IMG/VR virus record: IMGVR_UViG_3300042904_000107 | Span: 1-64,000 of that record | Direction: 5' to 3' (one strand) | Source of the DNA: a virus | DNA length: 64,000 nucleotides | Shown: positions 1 to 9,169 of the stretch, in pieces | How the letters are laid out: the number at the start of each line of letters is the position of its first letter | Numbering within the stretch: position 1 is the stretch's first letter | Program-made: the position numbers and the translations under genes | Notes under the pieces: model-generated | Told to the model about the DNA's origin: nothing | The model's input: only the letters and a program-made list of their open reading frames with translations | Database searches by the model: none

Positions 1-226
1 CCAGTTTCCCGGAAAAAACTCCCTTCGTTCCCAGGAAAAATTTCTTCGTAACTGGATGTGCTCCAAAAACAAAAGCGGGTGCACCATCCCATTTTCTTGA
101 GATAGATGCACCCACCGATTCTCCGTCAATCCACGATAATACTTTAGCCAGTCGCTCAATGGGAGCCGTAAAACTCCCGGTATCGAACAGGCTATCCTCA
201 AGATGTTCCAGATGTATGTTCTTCAT
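1..226 (-). CDS. N-terminal fragment of a phage protein with a ligase-like KxDG motif
   Basis: The gene begins with an ATG at 226 and runs off the left edge, leaving 75 residues. Near residue 50 it reads RKWDGAPA, which resembles the lysine motif (KxDG) of covalent nucleotidyltransferases; I recall a similar N-terminus in the DUF6267 family of T4-like phages. The start overlaps the end of the upstream gene by 29 nt, so the two are probably translationally coupled. The catalytic role is inference because only this one motif is visible. Confidence 0.7.
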   Translation of the reverse strand, partial: MKNIHLEHLEDSLFDTGSFTAPIERLAKVLSWIDGESVGASISRKWDGAPAFVFGAHPVTKKFFLGTKGVFSGKL

Positions 227-1484
227 GGTCAAGCTTCATCAAATAGTTTACCAATCCCTGTTTGGCCCCAAGGTCAGACAGAGTGGCTTTATCACCCATC
301 ATGGTCAATGAAACGTTGCCGCTCGGAACATACTTGTACTCGATCTCACCTTTCATCCATTTAGATGGGTTCAGGTTGACCTGGTAGAAGTCTTTGGCGG
401 CAATCAACTCTTTCAGGAACTCGATTGAGGCCGGACAGTTGTTAAGGTCTCTAGCAAGTCTTCTAGTAAAATATCCGGTGATCGAGGAGTAACCGTGCTC
501 AGGCTTAAGAAGTGAGAGGACACTGTCCGATGGATTTCCCCGTCGAATCGCGGCAACGACGGACCGAACATCCCTTCCAGCAAGCTTGCCATTGACGATG
601 CTTTTGAAGACCTCGTACGGTTCTTCGATGTCAAGTCCGAGCGCTCTGACTCCATAGTTGTACACAATCTCCTTAGCCCGTCTCTCATCGAAGTCGGCCA
701 TTTCGGCTGCTTTCAGAACTTTCCAAAGCGCCCAGGATTTCTTGATGCGCTTCTTTTGGGAAACGATCTTCGGTAGGAGGTTCGTAAAGAACGATGCCTT
801 CGCTCCTTGGCCAAACTTGTTGCTGATTGGGACTAGCTTTCTATCATACTGCATTATAGCACAGTCTATACCGGAAAAGCAACTGGAGTTCGGCACAATG
901 AACTTCACTGGGTCTTTGACAATTGGTACCATGTCATTAAATGCAAGCATTCCAATCAAGAGTTCACCTAGGTACTTTCCTAACTCATTTTTCTCAGATG
1001 GAAGAATGTCATCAGACCAATTGAAACCGGTCGGATAATACAAAAAGTCCTGAAAGTAGATGTCGAATGATCCCCAAATACTTTCGCTTACATTAGGATT
1101 GGTACATAGTTCGTCGGAGATTGACTGAGCTATTTGTGTCCAGTCGGTGAATGTATAGCATGGCACATCTTCGTAGCCAAATATGTCGAGTGTCTCCTGT
1201 GTACCGTGAGACGCTAGACCGGAAGCTTTAATGTGGAGATTTTCAGTGGCACCTTTAATTGGCTTGGCAATGATAACAAAGTTGTCAACTACCGTGGCAC
1301 CAGCCGATGAGTGGCTAGACTTTGCCAGATACGTGCCTTCTAGTGTTATGGCAAGCTGAAGCAGGAGTGCGCGCCGGTCGCCAGCCGTTTGGATACGGAT
1401 CATCGTGCGCTTGGGAGAAGTCTCAACAGTGTAGAGGTCGCAACCGAACCTGGCTAGGGTCTTGGTGCATTTATTTAAATCCAT
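198..1484 (-). CDS. Conserved phage protein of unknown function, 428 aa
   Basis: A soluble protein without signal peptide or membrane segment. I do not recognise the family. Residues around 190-240 contain a run rich in Gly, Asn and Phe (NSSCFSG, NKFGQGAKASFF), and the middle has several Trp/Tyr-rich stretches. It is followed by, and overlaps, the partial gene with a KxDG motif, so the two may act together. The ATG is preceded by a strong hairpin whose 3' arm contains GGAGG, so initiation may be controlled by structure. Confidence 0.8.
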   Translation of the reverse strand: MDLNKCTKTLARFGCDLYTVETSPKRTMIRIQTAGDRRALLLQLAITLEGTYLAKSSHSSAGATVVDNFVIIAKPIKGATENLHIKASGLASHGTQETLDIFGYEDVPCYTFTDWTQIAQSISDELCTNPNVSESIWGSFDIYFQDFLYYPTGFNWSDDILPSEKNELGKYLGELLIGMLAFNDMVPIVKDPVKFIVPNSSCFSGIDCAIMQYDRKLVPISNKFGQGAKASFFTNLLPKIVSQKKRIKKSWALWKVLKAAEMADFDERRAKEIVYNYGVRALGLDIEEPYEVFKSIVNGKLAGRDVRSVVAAIRRGNPSDSVLSLLKPEHGYSSITGYFTRRLARDLNNCPASIEFLKELIAAKDFYQVNLNPSKWMKGEIEYKYVPSGNVSLTMMGDKATLSDLGAKQGLVNYLMKLDHEEHTSGTS

Positions 1485-1497
1485 GTGAGTAGTATGT

Positions 1498-1525
1498 AGA
1501 CCTCCGGCTAGTGTGCCGGAGGTCT
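1498..1525 (-). promoter_or_regulatory. Intercistronic hairpin, 11-bp perfect stem
   Basis: AGACCTCCGGC pairs with GCCGGAGGTCT around a 6-nt loop, between the gp41 helicase gene and the next gene. There is no U-run after it, so it is not a clear terminator. The GGAGG in the 3' arm is the only good Shine-Dalgarno match upstream of the ATG at 1484. Confidence 0.6.
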
Positions 1526-1535
1526 GAGGAGGGAA

Positions 1536-3005
1536 TTACATCTGGAAATCGTTGAATTTGGACTTGCGCGGACCGAATTTCTTAGTGTAGGTGTTTTTAT
1601 ACGCCGATTCGTACGCTTGTTGTCCGTACTTCTGGGAGACTTTGCGTTTTACATCCTCATCTTCTTTTAGAGGATCATCTTCTTGTTCCTCTTGAGATTC
1701 GGCTGCTTTCTGCGCCTTTTGGTCGACTTCGTACCAACGCATCTTCTTTCGGTCGATTCCAATGTAGAATTTCTTAAATTCGGAAACGTCACGATAGCGG
1801 TTCTTCTGTTGAATGATAAGTGCTTGACCGAGTTCCTTTAACTTCTCAGTCACGACAATTGTCCACATCAAATCAACCGTAGCGGGTAGGCCGACTTTCG
1901 AACCAGCCAAATTCGTCATACCGGGATCGGAACTTGTCATACCTTCAGCGTCGAGTTGTGCGGCAGTCCATATTGGCACATTATACTCCTGTGCAAGAGC
2001 GCGGAGCTCTTCGGCTACAGCCAACAAGGTAATATGCGTCTTATCGCTAGGCTTGAATCGTGCAGAAGCCACAAGCCCGATATAGTCCACAATGATAACA
2101 GTTGGCTTAAAGTGCTGTTTTATTTGGAGTTCATGCAACAGCGCTCGGAAGTTATTTGCGTGCACCGAGCCGGCAGGATACTCTTTGATCTTGAGTTTAC
2201 CCTTTAGAGTGGACTTAACTCTATCCACCTTCTTCAAAAAGACATCTTTGGGCATGGCTTCTGCATCGTCTACGCTGTAGTTCAGCAAATTACAGTCAAT
2301 GCGAAAACCAATGTTTTCTTCTGAAATCTCTAAGGTGATGTAAAGGACGTCTTCACCTTGCTTCAAGTAGTTTGCTGCTAAGTGACACAAACCAAGCGTC
2401 TTACCAACGTACACACCACCAGCAAGGACATTAAGAGTCTTCTTTTCAACGCCGCCTTTTGTGGCTTTATTACAACAATCTAAATCGAACGGGATCTTAT
2501 GCGTTTTGGCGTGCAATGTATCGTATCGCTGTTCCGCATTATCGAGGTAATCATGACCGATACTTGGATCGAAGGAGATGGCAAGAGCATTTTCAAACAA
2601 CTCAGGGATTGCACCTTTATCGCGTTTCTTATCTTTTCCGTCTAAGATTGCAACTGCGGCAAACGCCGCATTAGCTAGTGCTTTCTCCTTACACCAGTTC
2701 TCAGCACGTTCAGTTAACCAGTCATTATCTACCGGTTTGTCTTTACTAGCTTCAATTTCATCCAGTGTTTCAATAACTTCCTTGTAAGTCTCTTCAACAA
2801 GATTGGCACTATCAGCCGCATCCTCTAAAGCTTCTTTTGTCGGAGGTTTCTTATACTGGTTTACGTACTCAACAATCCCACGGAAAATCTCTTTATCATG
2901 AGATTGCCGAAAGTAATCTTCCTTGATATAAGGAAGAACACTTCGGCTAAAAGTTTCATTGTAAATGAGATTCCGCAGGATGATGGTTTCAATTGATTGG
3001 GCCAT
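1536..3005 (-). CDS. 41: Replicative DNA helicase, T4 gp41/DnaB family
   Basis: A 489-residue DnaB-type hexameric helicase that unwinds the fork for the phage polymerase. The N-terminal domain (about 1-140) is helical. The RecA-like domain has a Walker A variant GGVYVGKT near residue 198 and a hydrophobic Walker B ending in VDYIG near 310. The C-terminus (after 440) is a charged, low-complexity tail. The gene sits downstream of uvsX, as in T4. The family call is firm from motifs, length and neighbours; the primase partner gp61 is not in the window. Confidence 0.95.
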   Translation of the reverse strand: MAQSIETIILRNLIYNETFSRSVLPYIKEDYFRQSHDKEIFRGIVEYVNQYKKPPTKEALEDAADSANLVEETYKEVIETLDEIEASKDKPVDNDWLTERAENWCKEKALANAAFAAVAILDGKDKKRDKGAIPELFENALAISFDPSIGHDYLDNAEQRYDTLHAKTHKIPFDLDCCNKATKGGVEKKTLNVLAGGVYVGKTLGLCHLAANYLKQGEDVLYITLEISEENIGFRIDCNLLNYSVDDAEAMPKDVFLKKVDRVKSTLKGKLKIKEYPAGSVHANNFRALLHELQIKQHFKPTVIIVDYIGLVASARFKPSDKTHITLLAVAEELRALAQEYNVPIWTAAQLDAEGMTSSDPGMTNLAGSKVGLPATVDLMWTIVVTEKLKELGQALIIQQKNRYRDVSEFKKFYIGIDRKKMRWYEVDQKAQKAAESQEEQEDDPLKEDEDVKRKVSQKYGQQAYESAYKNTYTKKFGPRKSKFNDFQM

Positions 3006-3297
3006 TTACGCTTTCAAATGCGCCGCCTTGGGACAATTCGTCCATAATAATAGCGGCTATGATTCGTGAGAGTTTGGGGTCAGAACGAAGGAGGGACGCA
3101 TCAAATGATGCGCTGTCATCAATAGTATAATCATAGCACAGGTTTGGTTGACCTGTCAATGCGTTTTCGCGAAATTTAATTCTACCAATGACAAAAGAAA
3201 CACCACAGTACGGCCCTTGATTGAGCCGTACTGTGTCGTCTTGAATGTCGTAATAACCGTTTGGTAGGATATTACTCGTCGGATTCTTCTGATTCAT
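2989..3297 (-). CDS. Small protein between uvsX and helicase gene, 102 aa
   Basis: The reading frame extends further upstream, but only from the ATG at 3297 does it stop being a shadow of uvsX. This start gives a 26-nt overlap with uvsX and a 17-nt overlap with gp41. The product is soluble and shows no motif I recognise. T4 gene 40 occupies the same position between uvsX and 41, but I see no sequence similarity and make no claim of homology. Confidence 0.65.
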   Translation of the reverse strand: MNQKNPTSNILPNGYYDIQDDTVRLNQGPYCGVSFVIGRIKFRENALTGQPNLCYDYTIDDSASFDASLLRSDPKLSRIIAAIIMDELSQGGAFESVNGPIN

Positions 3298-4441
3298 CGA
3301 CTTCGACTTCCTGATCGGAATCTTCGTCTTCGGAAGTAATGTCTGCACCGTACTGGAACTTCTTAGCAGCAGCCTCTTCAAGCTGAGCCAGAATATCATC
3401 AGAAAAGTAAGAAGTAGGATCCTTATAGATCGCATTCTCAAAGGCTTTCGTGCCATCTGGGAACTCATATTTCTTATCTATCTTCTTTACGATACCATAT
3501 TCAGCGGCAAGATCCAATAAACCGAAGTACCGATTCAAACCCGTAGCAAAATTAAGCTTGACTTTTACCATGGTGTTTTCCTTGGTAATACGGCCTTTCT
3601 TCTGTGTACAGGTAATCTTTGCACCAGTCACCACTTCACCTTCTTTATCTTTCGCTTTTGAAAGGAAAATGGTAATTGAGTTTGCGTACTTTGTACCAGA
3701 TCCACCACTCATGACTTTTGAGGCAAACATCTTTCCTTGTTCATCATAGGTGTGGTTGGTAACCAACAGCGGGACTTTGAGCACCGCCATCTTGAGCGTT
3801 AGGACTCGGAATGCCGCCTTGATGATGCCGGCACGAGTCATATCCTTTGTCTCTGAACCCTTCTCGGTGTCTTCCATTTCTTTCGTGGTGGATAACATAC
3901 CAAGGGAGTCTAGAACAAACATCATTGGACGCCGATCGTCTGGATCAGTTTCCTTGTAGAGTTTGAGGATTTGAAGTGATTGTGTGCGCCACTCTTGAAC
4001 TGTGGAAACCGGCACGACGTACAACCGTGTTGTATCAATTCCACGCTTCTCAAGCATCGCTTTATCAATGGCACCTTCTGTCTCGAAATAGAATACGCCA
4101 GCCTCTGGATTCGTATCGAGGAAGTGTTTGACGATGGAGAGAACAAAGAATGTCTTACCAGTTGCTTCAGGTCCGGCAAATACAACGATCTTATTATCAG
4201 GACAACCACCATTCAGTGATCCGGATAATTGAGCATTTAGCATGTAAACGCCTGTATCAATCCAACCGTTGATGTCACCAGCTAGAACGCCATTTGATGC
4301 TGCCTGGCATAGTTCATTCTTTGTAGTGGCCGCCAGTTTATCGAAGAAGTTGGCGTTACCTGTTTGCTTCTTTGTCGCCTTCCGCTCGGCGCGTTTAGTG
4401 GCACGGGCGACATCTTTGCGGGGAGATTTAGCTCTAGCCAT
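3272..4441 (-). CDS. uvsX: RecA-like recombinase UvsX
   Basis: A 389-residue strand-exchange protein for recombination-dependent replication and repair. Walker A is GPEATGKT near residue 89; Walker B is in MFVLDSLG near 170. The N-terminus is basic and alanine-rich, and the last 30 residues are strongly acidic (EDEDSDQEVEVDESEESDE), as in UvsX proteins. It overlaps a small upstream gene by 8 nt and the next gene by 26 nt. The assignment is firm; its mediator UvsY was not recognised in this window. Confidence 0.95.
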   Translation of the reverse strand: MARAKSPRKDVARATKRAERKATKKQTGNANFFDKLAATTKNELCQAASNGVLAGDINGWIDTGVYMLNAQLSGSLNGGCPDNKIVVFAGPEATGKTFFVLSIVKHFLDTNPEAGVFYFETEGAIDKAMLEKRGIDTTRLYVVPVSTVQEWRTQSLQILKLYKETDPDDRRPMMFVLDSLGMLSTTKEMEDTEKGSETKDMTRAGIIKAAFRVLTLKMAVLKVPLLVTNHTYDEQGKMFASKVMSGGSGTKYANSITIFLSKAKDKEGEVVTGAKITCTQKKGRITKENTMVKVKLNFATGLNRYFGLLDLAAEYGIVKKIDKKYEFPDGTKAFENAIYKDPTSYFSDDILAQLEEAAAKKFQYGADITSEDEDSDQEVEVDESEESDE

Positions 4442-4643
4442 TAGTAACCTCTTCTAGATTACCGTTTTCGTAATTTACAACCATTGACTCAAAGGATTTT
4501 ACAACCGCCTGTGTTCCTTGGTCATAGTCGGATGCCATGATAGCTTCGCGAGGAATATCTTTCAATTCAAATGTCATGTAGACATCTGGATTTCCACTAG
4601 CAGCTACGGTAATTGTGATATCGTATTTTTCGGGTATTTGCAT
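4434..4643 (-). CDS. Small hypothetical protein, 69 aa
   Basis: An acidic soluble protein directly upstream of uvsX, with an 8-nt overlap that implies coupled translation. The sequence alternates strands and turns (ITITVAAS, VYMTFEL). No motif was recognised. Confidence 0.7.
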   Translation of the reverse strand: MQIPEKYDITITVAASGNPDVYMTFELKDIPREAIMASDYDQGTQAVVKSFESMVVNYENGNLEEVTNG

Positions 4644-4650
4644 GTATGTT

Positions 4651-5331
4651 TTATGGGGTTTCAGGTGTAAAATTCACACCGCCCGAGAGTTCCAGAAAAC
4701 GCTTCATGAAACGCGCTTTGGCTTCAAATGGTTGCCATGTGTTGAACGGATACGCCCAACTCTCACCAGTTTTATTAGCCAAATCTTCAAGCTTCTGGAT
4801 CAACACGAACGGATGCTTTTCTATGTAGTCGGTAACCCACCCAGGTGTTGGCTTAAATAGGTTCATCGCTTCCCAAACCACGATTTCCATATCAGCAGCT
4901 TTGACGTTTGGCGGCATTGGCCAACCTGATAGGTTAAACTTCAGAACAATGTCTTGTTCCAGCTTAGCCTCTAGTGCTCGGTACGTTTCAAATGCTTCCG
5001 TTTCTTTTATGGGTCGGACAACATCGGATAGATAAGCTTCAGAACCATCATGTAGCAATCCATATAATGCGTCTTCAGGATTGGACATGTAACTGACCAA
5101 AACGCAATGTTGTGCCAGTGAATAAAATTGTTTCACATGACCATTAAAACGGCAAATATTGCTAGAGGCATGAGCAATATCCTGAATATTGACATTCTGC
5201 CAAGCATCTACATCAAAGGGGTTAAACTTTACTCCAGAATACGTGGTGAAATAGCCGCCCTTCTTATAGCTACCGCCATTCCAAACAGCCTTAGAGGTCA
5301 CCACATCGTACTGAGATTCTTTTTCTACCAT
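4651..5331 (-). CDS. HD-domain phosphohydrolase, YfbR-like
   Basis: A 226-residue HD-superfamily protein. The metal site is visible as SLAQHCVLVS followed by LLHDGSEAYL, matching the H...HD pattern of deoxynucleoside 5'-monophosphatases and related phage hydrolases. The likely role is dephosphorylation of nucleotides during host DNA breakdown or pool adjustment. The ATG at 5331 is chosen because AGAAAGG lies 5 nt upstream; a TTG 15 nt earlier has no such site. Its start overlaps the end of an HNH endonuclease gene. Confidence 0.8.
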   Translation of the reverse strand: MVEKESQYDVVTSKAVWNGGSYKKGGYFTTYSGVKFNPFDVDAWQNVNIQDIAHASSNICRFNGHVKQFYSLAQHCVLVSYMSNPEDALYGLLHDGSEAYLSDVVRPIKETEAFETYRALEAKLEQDIVLKFNLSGWPMPPNVKAADMEIVVWEAMNLFKPTPGWVTDYIEKHPFVLIQKLEDLANKTGESWAYPFNTWQPFEAKARFMKRFLELSGGVNFTPETP

Positions 5332-5764
5332 AATAACCTTTCTCAATTTTCGGAATATTAAACAATGATTCTATGGTCCATTTCTTTTGTAAACGCGACT
5401 TTAGCGTTTTATATGGTATTCCTACCACGGTTGACCATTCTTTCAATGTTCTGGTTTCATTATTATAGGTAAACAAACGAGTCCTTCGACTATTTCTAGT
5501 TTGCTCAGCCTTCGTCGCCCACCTGAGATTTCCGGGTTCGTAATTTCGGTCATTGTCAATTCTATCCAATGAATGCTTTTTGGAAGGACGATCACCGACG
5601 TATGATGCAAAGGAATTAAAATCATGCTCCCATAAAGGATAGATTTTGATTCCTCTAGCACCATAATTTGAATATGCTTGACTATTGGAATTCAAACATC
5701 GTTGTTTGATGTTTGTCCAGCACCGATACAGATAATCTTTACGCCGTGGAGGACGAGGCTCCAT
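5291..5764 (-). CDS. Free-standing HNH homing endonuclease
   Basis: A 157-residue HNH protein. The central stretch HSLDRIDNDRNYEPGNLRW is the typical phage HNH metal-finger signature, and the C-terminal third (LKEWSTVVGIPYKTLKSRL) looks like a helix-turn-helix NUMOD DNA-binding segment. It overlaps both neighbours (26 nt upstream, 41 nt downstream), and it has a lower GC content than the flanking genes, consistent with recent mobile insertion. The ATG at 5764 is used; the frame also has an upstream TTG. Confidence 0.85.
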   Translation of the reverse strand: MEPRPPRRKDYLYRCWTNIKQRCLNSNSQAYSNYGARGIKIYPLWEHDFNSFASYVGDRPSKKHSLDRIDNDRNYEPGNLRWATKAEQTRNSRRTRLFTYNNETRTLKEWSTVVGIPYKTLKSRLQKKWTIESLFNIPKIEKGYYGRKRISVRCGDL

Positions 5765-5948
5765 TATGAACTTCTTTCCACTGATTACCAATTTGAACTA
5801 GGGCCTCATAATCTCCTAACGAGATATGACAATCGCGACCAAAAATAATGAAGCCTTTATTTTCCTTCTGCAAACCTGTGATATGGAGGATTTTATCGGT
5901 GTTCAGGAACATAACACCATCGGAGGTGTCAACTTTGAGTACTGGCAT
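5739..5948 (-). CDS. Small hypothetical protein, 69 aa
   Basis: Mostly beta-strand-like residues (VMFLNTDKILHITGL, GFIIFGRDCHISL). No known domain recognised. It lies between a DUF5664 protein and the HNH gene, overlapping both by about 20-26 nt. The last residues (ASSSTA) may have been reshaped by the HNH insertion. Confidence 0.65.
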   Translation of the reverse strand: MPVLKVDTSDGVMFLNTDKILHITGLQKENKGFIIFGRDCHISLGDYEALVQIGNQWKEVHNGASSSTA

Positions 5949-6495
5949 TCTTTTCTGTAATCTTTTTATTGAGCCGAGTTAGTAAGTCAGGTAACTTTCC
6001 ACCCTCGGGCCGGTCGTCAATTAGGTTACCCGTCTCTTGTGCATCTAGTAAGATACCAAGGCAGGCAATCGCATGTCCTAGGTGATGTACGCCGCTATCT
6101 GAAGCGGTTTCTTCACCGTCAAACCACGCGGTTAGATGGCGCATACATGCGTCAATATAGATACTAGCAATTACAGCATTACCGCGCCAATTAAATGGGC
6201 CGTACTTGCGGGCTCCATCCATCATAGCGTGTGCTCCGTGTGCTAGTGCGGTCGCTGGGAATTTAGTGATTGAGACCTTCTTCACTCCAAGAAGGTCTTT
6301 CGGATTCGGTTTGTTTGTCTTTGCTACAGGCGGCCGCCGATTATCAGCTTCAGCCTCTCCACTCGTCAGAGGCCATGTGATGGGATTACGAGCAAACGCC
6401 TCTTCCTCAGCACGAGGATTATAATTTTGGTTCCTATCGCACGGTGAGGTAATCTCATTGCGAAAGGAATAGTGTTCGTTTTGGCAGGATGACAT
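5929..6495 (-). CDS. DUF5664 / dATP-dGTP diphosphohydrolase-like protein
   Basis: A 188-residue protein whose C-terminal two thirds match the DUF5664 pattern: NPKDLLGVKK, then GARKYGPFNWR, then ACMRHLTAWFDGE and HHLGHAIACLGILLDA. The conserved His, Glu and Asp residues suggest an all-alpha NTP pyrophosphohydrolase fold. Family members are proposed to convert (d)NTPs to monophosphates, including in phages with modified purines. No PurZ is seen here, so a role in Z-genome synthesis is not supported. The N-terminal 50 residues are variable and low in order. Confidence 0.75.
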   Translation of the reverse strand: MSSCQNEHYSFRNEITSPCDRNQNYNPRAEEEAFARNPITWPLTSGEAEADNRRPPVAKTNKPNPKDLLGVKKVSITKFPATALAHGAHAMMDGARKYGPFNWRGNAVIASIYIDACMRHLTAWFDGEETASDSGVHHLGHAIACLGILLDAQETGNLIDDRPEGGKLPDLLTRLNKKITEKNASTQS

Positions 6496-6498
6496 AGT

Positions 6499-9159
6499 TT
6501 ACTTGAAAAATTTGTCCATATCGAATTGCTTCTCAGTGGACCAGCCGATTGGATCCAAGATCTTTTTGATTGGTGAAATAAACGTCAGTTCCCACATTGC
6601 GTGGTAATCAATAAACTTTTCCAGTTTGAATTCAGGGGGAAGCTTGGCGGGGAACGCTATTGCTTTCTCGTGAATTGGATTGGGAAGCTTGAGGTAGACG
6701 TACTTGATCTTGTCGGAGTTTGTAATAAAAGGATACTTCGTTTGAAGACCCTTTTGTTCTACACACCAATTATACATCAAAACAGCCTTGGTATGCAAGG
6801 GTGTTTTTGTGGTGTAAATGTCTTCATCGTCGGAGTACTTGTCCAACCCCTTAACTCCAGTTGGTTTAGCAATTACATCGGCAGGAGATTTAAAGAACGC
6901 GGTTCGCGTTTTATCAATAAAGTCTACCAATTCGTCTTGCGTGCCATCGAGAATAATTTCGGTGGCTTTCTTCATAGCGTCTCTACAGATCTTAGGCATT
7001 GAAGACTTCACCATTTCCATGCCCATGATCTTCAGTTTATGGGAACGCTTGACGTTCGTACTCTTACACTTATTGCACGGTACCATCTCAGATGGACCAG
7101 AGAACTTATTGTGGCAGTCTAGACACTCAAAGAAGTTGTCTCCTTCTGAATTCAATACTTTCAGGATGTAATGCTTCTTTGCGGACCATATGCCAGGATT
7201 GGCAATAACTTCACGCTTCATGCTCAGAATCGGCTTGTCTGGAATCCACATACCGTTCAGATAGTTGCGTGTAATATCCTCAAACAGATCGGCAATCTTC
7301 TTTTCCAGTTTCTCTTTACAGACTTTGTCCAAGAATCTGGTGATTTTGATTGGGTCACCATTGGTCGGGAAGACATGATTGACAAGCGGAGCAAGATTCA
7401 CATACACCGAATCGGTGTCGCCTGCGATGATGTAATCCACTTTGTCTGTCTTGAATAGTTGGTTTAGATGACGGTTGAGTCCACGCTCAATGAATTGGAT
7501 GATGAATTTACCCGACAACGTAACGGCTTCGGCATTGTCGATATCATAGAAGCGGAAGAATTCATTACCGAACGCACCGTACAAGGAGTTCATCATGATC
7601 TTCGTGGCTTTTTGTTTGATGTCAAATTTAGCCACTTTGTTTTTTAACTCCGTCTGCTTGACTGGATCAGTACATGTTTCCAGTTCTTTCTTCGCCGCTT
7701 TCACTTCTCCCTGGAACTTCTTACGATTATTGAACAGCGTTTCGACCATTCGGGAGAAAAAGCTTTGCTTGCTCTTGATGTAGGATACACCATTAATGGC
7801 AAGCGTCACTTCATCCTTCTGCGTACTGGTAGCCGCGTTACGGAACCAATCATGATTGGTAAGCGCGTGTTCCACGGTGAATGACTTTTTGTGGATACAT
7901 TGTACCAGCTTGGTTTCAGGACCAATGTTTAGCGCACGAATGATTGAAGGATACAGTGAGGCTACGTCAAATGATACCACCCAGTTATATTTACCTGGAA
8001 TTGGTTCTTTAACGAACGCACCTTCGAATTTCTCCTTCTTTTCTTTGTGCTCTTTCGGCGGAACGACAATGTTCTCTTGGTGGAGCCAATTGTAGATCAA
8101 TGTGTCCCAGGTTCGTACTTGCGCCGTAACGTCGGTGTAATTACATTTGGCTAGGTAGGCGACCGAAAGTGTCTGCTCAATTAACTTCAACTTTCCTTCA
8201 AGCTTATCCGGTAGATTAACGTCTTGGATATTATACTCTACGAACAATTGGAAGTCCTTTGTGTAGAACTCCTTCATCCGCTCGTACTTCGCTTGCCAAT
8301 CAACCTTTGTAACACCTAGCTCAACTTCGGCAATGTATCCGAGTTTATAGTTCTCGCGTGGATCGGATATGTTCTTAACGTACAATTGCATGTAGTCAAG
8401 AATGGAGACACCATATATGTTGTACGCATTGTGGTCTGTCCCCTTAATCGTCACGGTCTCTTTCTGGACAATACCCCAAACGGATAGCTTCTTTGCCGCG
8501 TCTTCACCGAGCAACACCACAATCCGATTGTAAATGTATGGTACGTCGAATGTGCGAACATTCCAACCAGTAACTACGTCTGGGTCAAGTTTACGCCAAA
8601 CCTTGATGAACCCCAACAACATCTCCTCTTCAGAGTCGTAGGAGTAATGCTTTACATTCTTTGCTGGTTTGTAATAATTGTTGTCGCCGTATTTCTCGCC
8701 ATCTTTGAACGTGAATACGTGGTACAGATCTTGTCTGAAGTCTTTGATAGTGATAACGTTGATCCTCTCTTGAGGATCATTCACGTCCGGGAAACCCTTC
8801 TCGGACTCACACTCAATATCCAATGTAAAAATGGCAATATGGTTTACATCATACACCAGATCGTGGTCTGGATATGTTTCTGCGATAAAAGGATATTGAA
8901 AGGTTGTGTTACCGTAAATCTTGAAGTCGGCTACACCGTCGTTTGTGCGGATAAATTCACGCGCCTCTTTCATATCACTGAATTGGAGGGGTTCGACGGA
9001 CTCACCTGTAAGGGTCTTCCACTTACTCTGTTTTTTGGTTCCAACGAATAACGTCGGCTGATACTCAACACGGTATCGCTTTCGTTGTCCGCCATCTACC
9101 TCTTTTAACAGAATATGGTTCCCCGCACTAAGAACATTTGTGTAAAAACGACAATTCAT
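6499..9159 (-). CDS. 43: Family B DNA polymerase, T4 gp43 type
   Basis: An 886-residue replicative polymerase with proofreading exonuclease. Exo I is the DIE at residues 114-116, Exo II lies in DVVTGWNVRTFDVPYIYNRI, and Exo III in EYNIQDVNL. Polymerase motif A is DVASLYPSI, motif B is KIMMNSLYGAFGNEF, and motif C is AGDTDSVYV. The C-terminal peptide FDMDKFFK fits a sliding-clamp binding tail. Between the YIL and KIMGME segments, where T4 gp43 is continuous, two CxxC pairs (about residues 678-697) form an inserted zinc ribbon. A GIY-YIG gene on the opposite strand starts 11 nt upstream of the ATG. Confidence 0.97.
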   Translation of the reverse strand: MNCRFYTNVLSAGNHILLKEVDGGQRKRYRVEYQPTLFVGTKKQSKWKTLTGESVEPLQFSDMKEAREFIRTNDGVADFKIYGNTTFQYPFIAETYPDHDLVYDVNHIAIFTLDIECESEKGFPDVNDPQERINVITIKDFRQDLYHVFTFKDGEKYGDNNYYKPAKNVKHYSYDSEEEMLLGFIKVWRKLDPDVVTGWNVRTFDVPYIYNRIVVLLGEDAAKKLSVWGIVQKETVTIKGTDHNAYNIYGVSILDYMQLYVKNISDPRENYKLGYIAEVELGVTKVDWQAKYERMKEFYTKDFQLFVEYNIQDVNLPDKLEGKLKLIEQTLSVAYLAKCNYTDVTAQVRTWDTLIYNWLHQENIVVPPKEHKEKKEKFEGAFVKEPIPGKYNWVVSFDVASLYPSIIRALNIGPETKLVQCIHKKSFTVEHALTNHDWFRNAATSTQKDEVTLAINGVSYIKSKQSFFSRMVETLFNNRKKFQGEVKAAKKELETCTDPVKQTELKNKVAKFDIKQKATKIMMNSLYGAFGNEFFRFYDIDNAEAVTLSGKFIIQFIERGLNRHLNQLFKTDKVDYIIAGDTDSVYVNLAPLVNHVFPTNGDPIKITRFLDKVCKEKLEKKIADLFEDITRNYLNGMWIPDKPILSMKREVIANPGIWSAKKHYILKVLNSEGDNFFECLDCHNKFSGPSEMVPCNKCKSTNVKRSHKLKIMGMEMVKSSMPKICRDAMKKATEIILDGTQDELVDFIDKTRTAFFKSPADVIAKPTGVKGLDKYSDDEDIYTTKTPLHTKAVLMYNWCVEQKGLQTKYPFITNSDKIKYVYLKLPNPIHEKAIAFPAKLPPEFKLEKFIDYHAMWELTFISPIKKILDPIGWSTEKQFDMDKFFK

Positions 9160-9169
9160 ATATACCGTT

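Noticed and set aside
3130-3159. Promoter-like TTGACA-N18-TATGAT inside the 102-aa gene upstream of gp41.
   Set aside because: It lies within a coding region and has an 18-nt spacer; one such match is expected by chance, so it was not listed.
5929-6495. DUF5664 protein as evidence of a Z-genome (2-aminoadenine) phage.
   Set aside because: No PurZ or DatZ is visible in the window and the polymerase is of gp43 type, not the DpoZ type.
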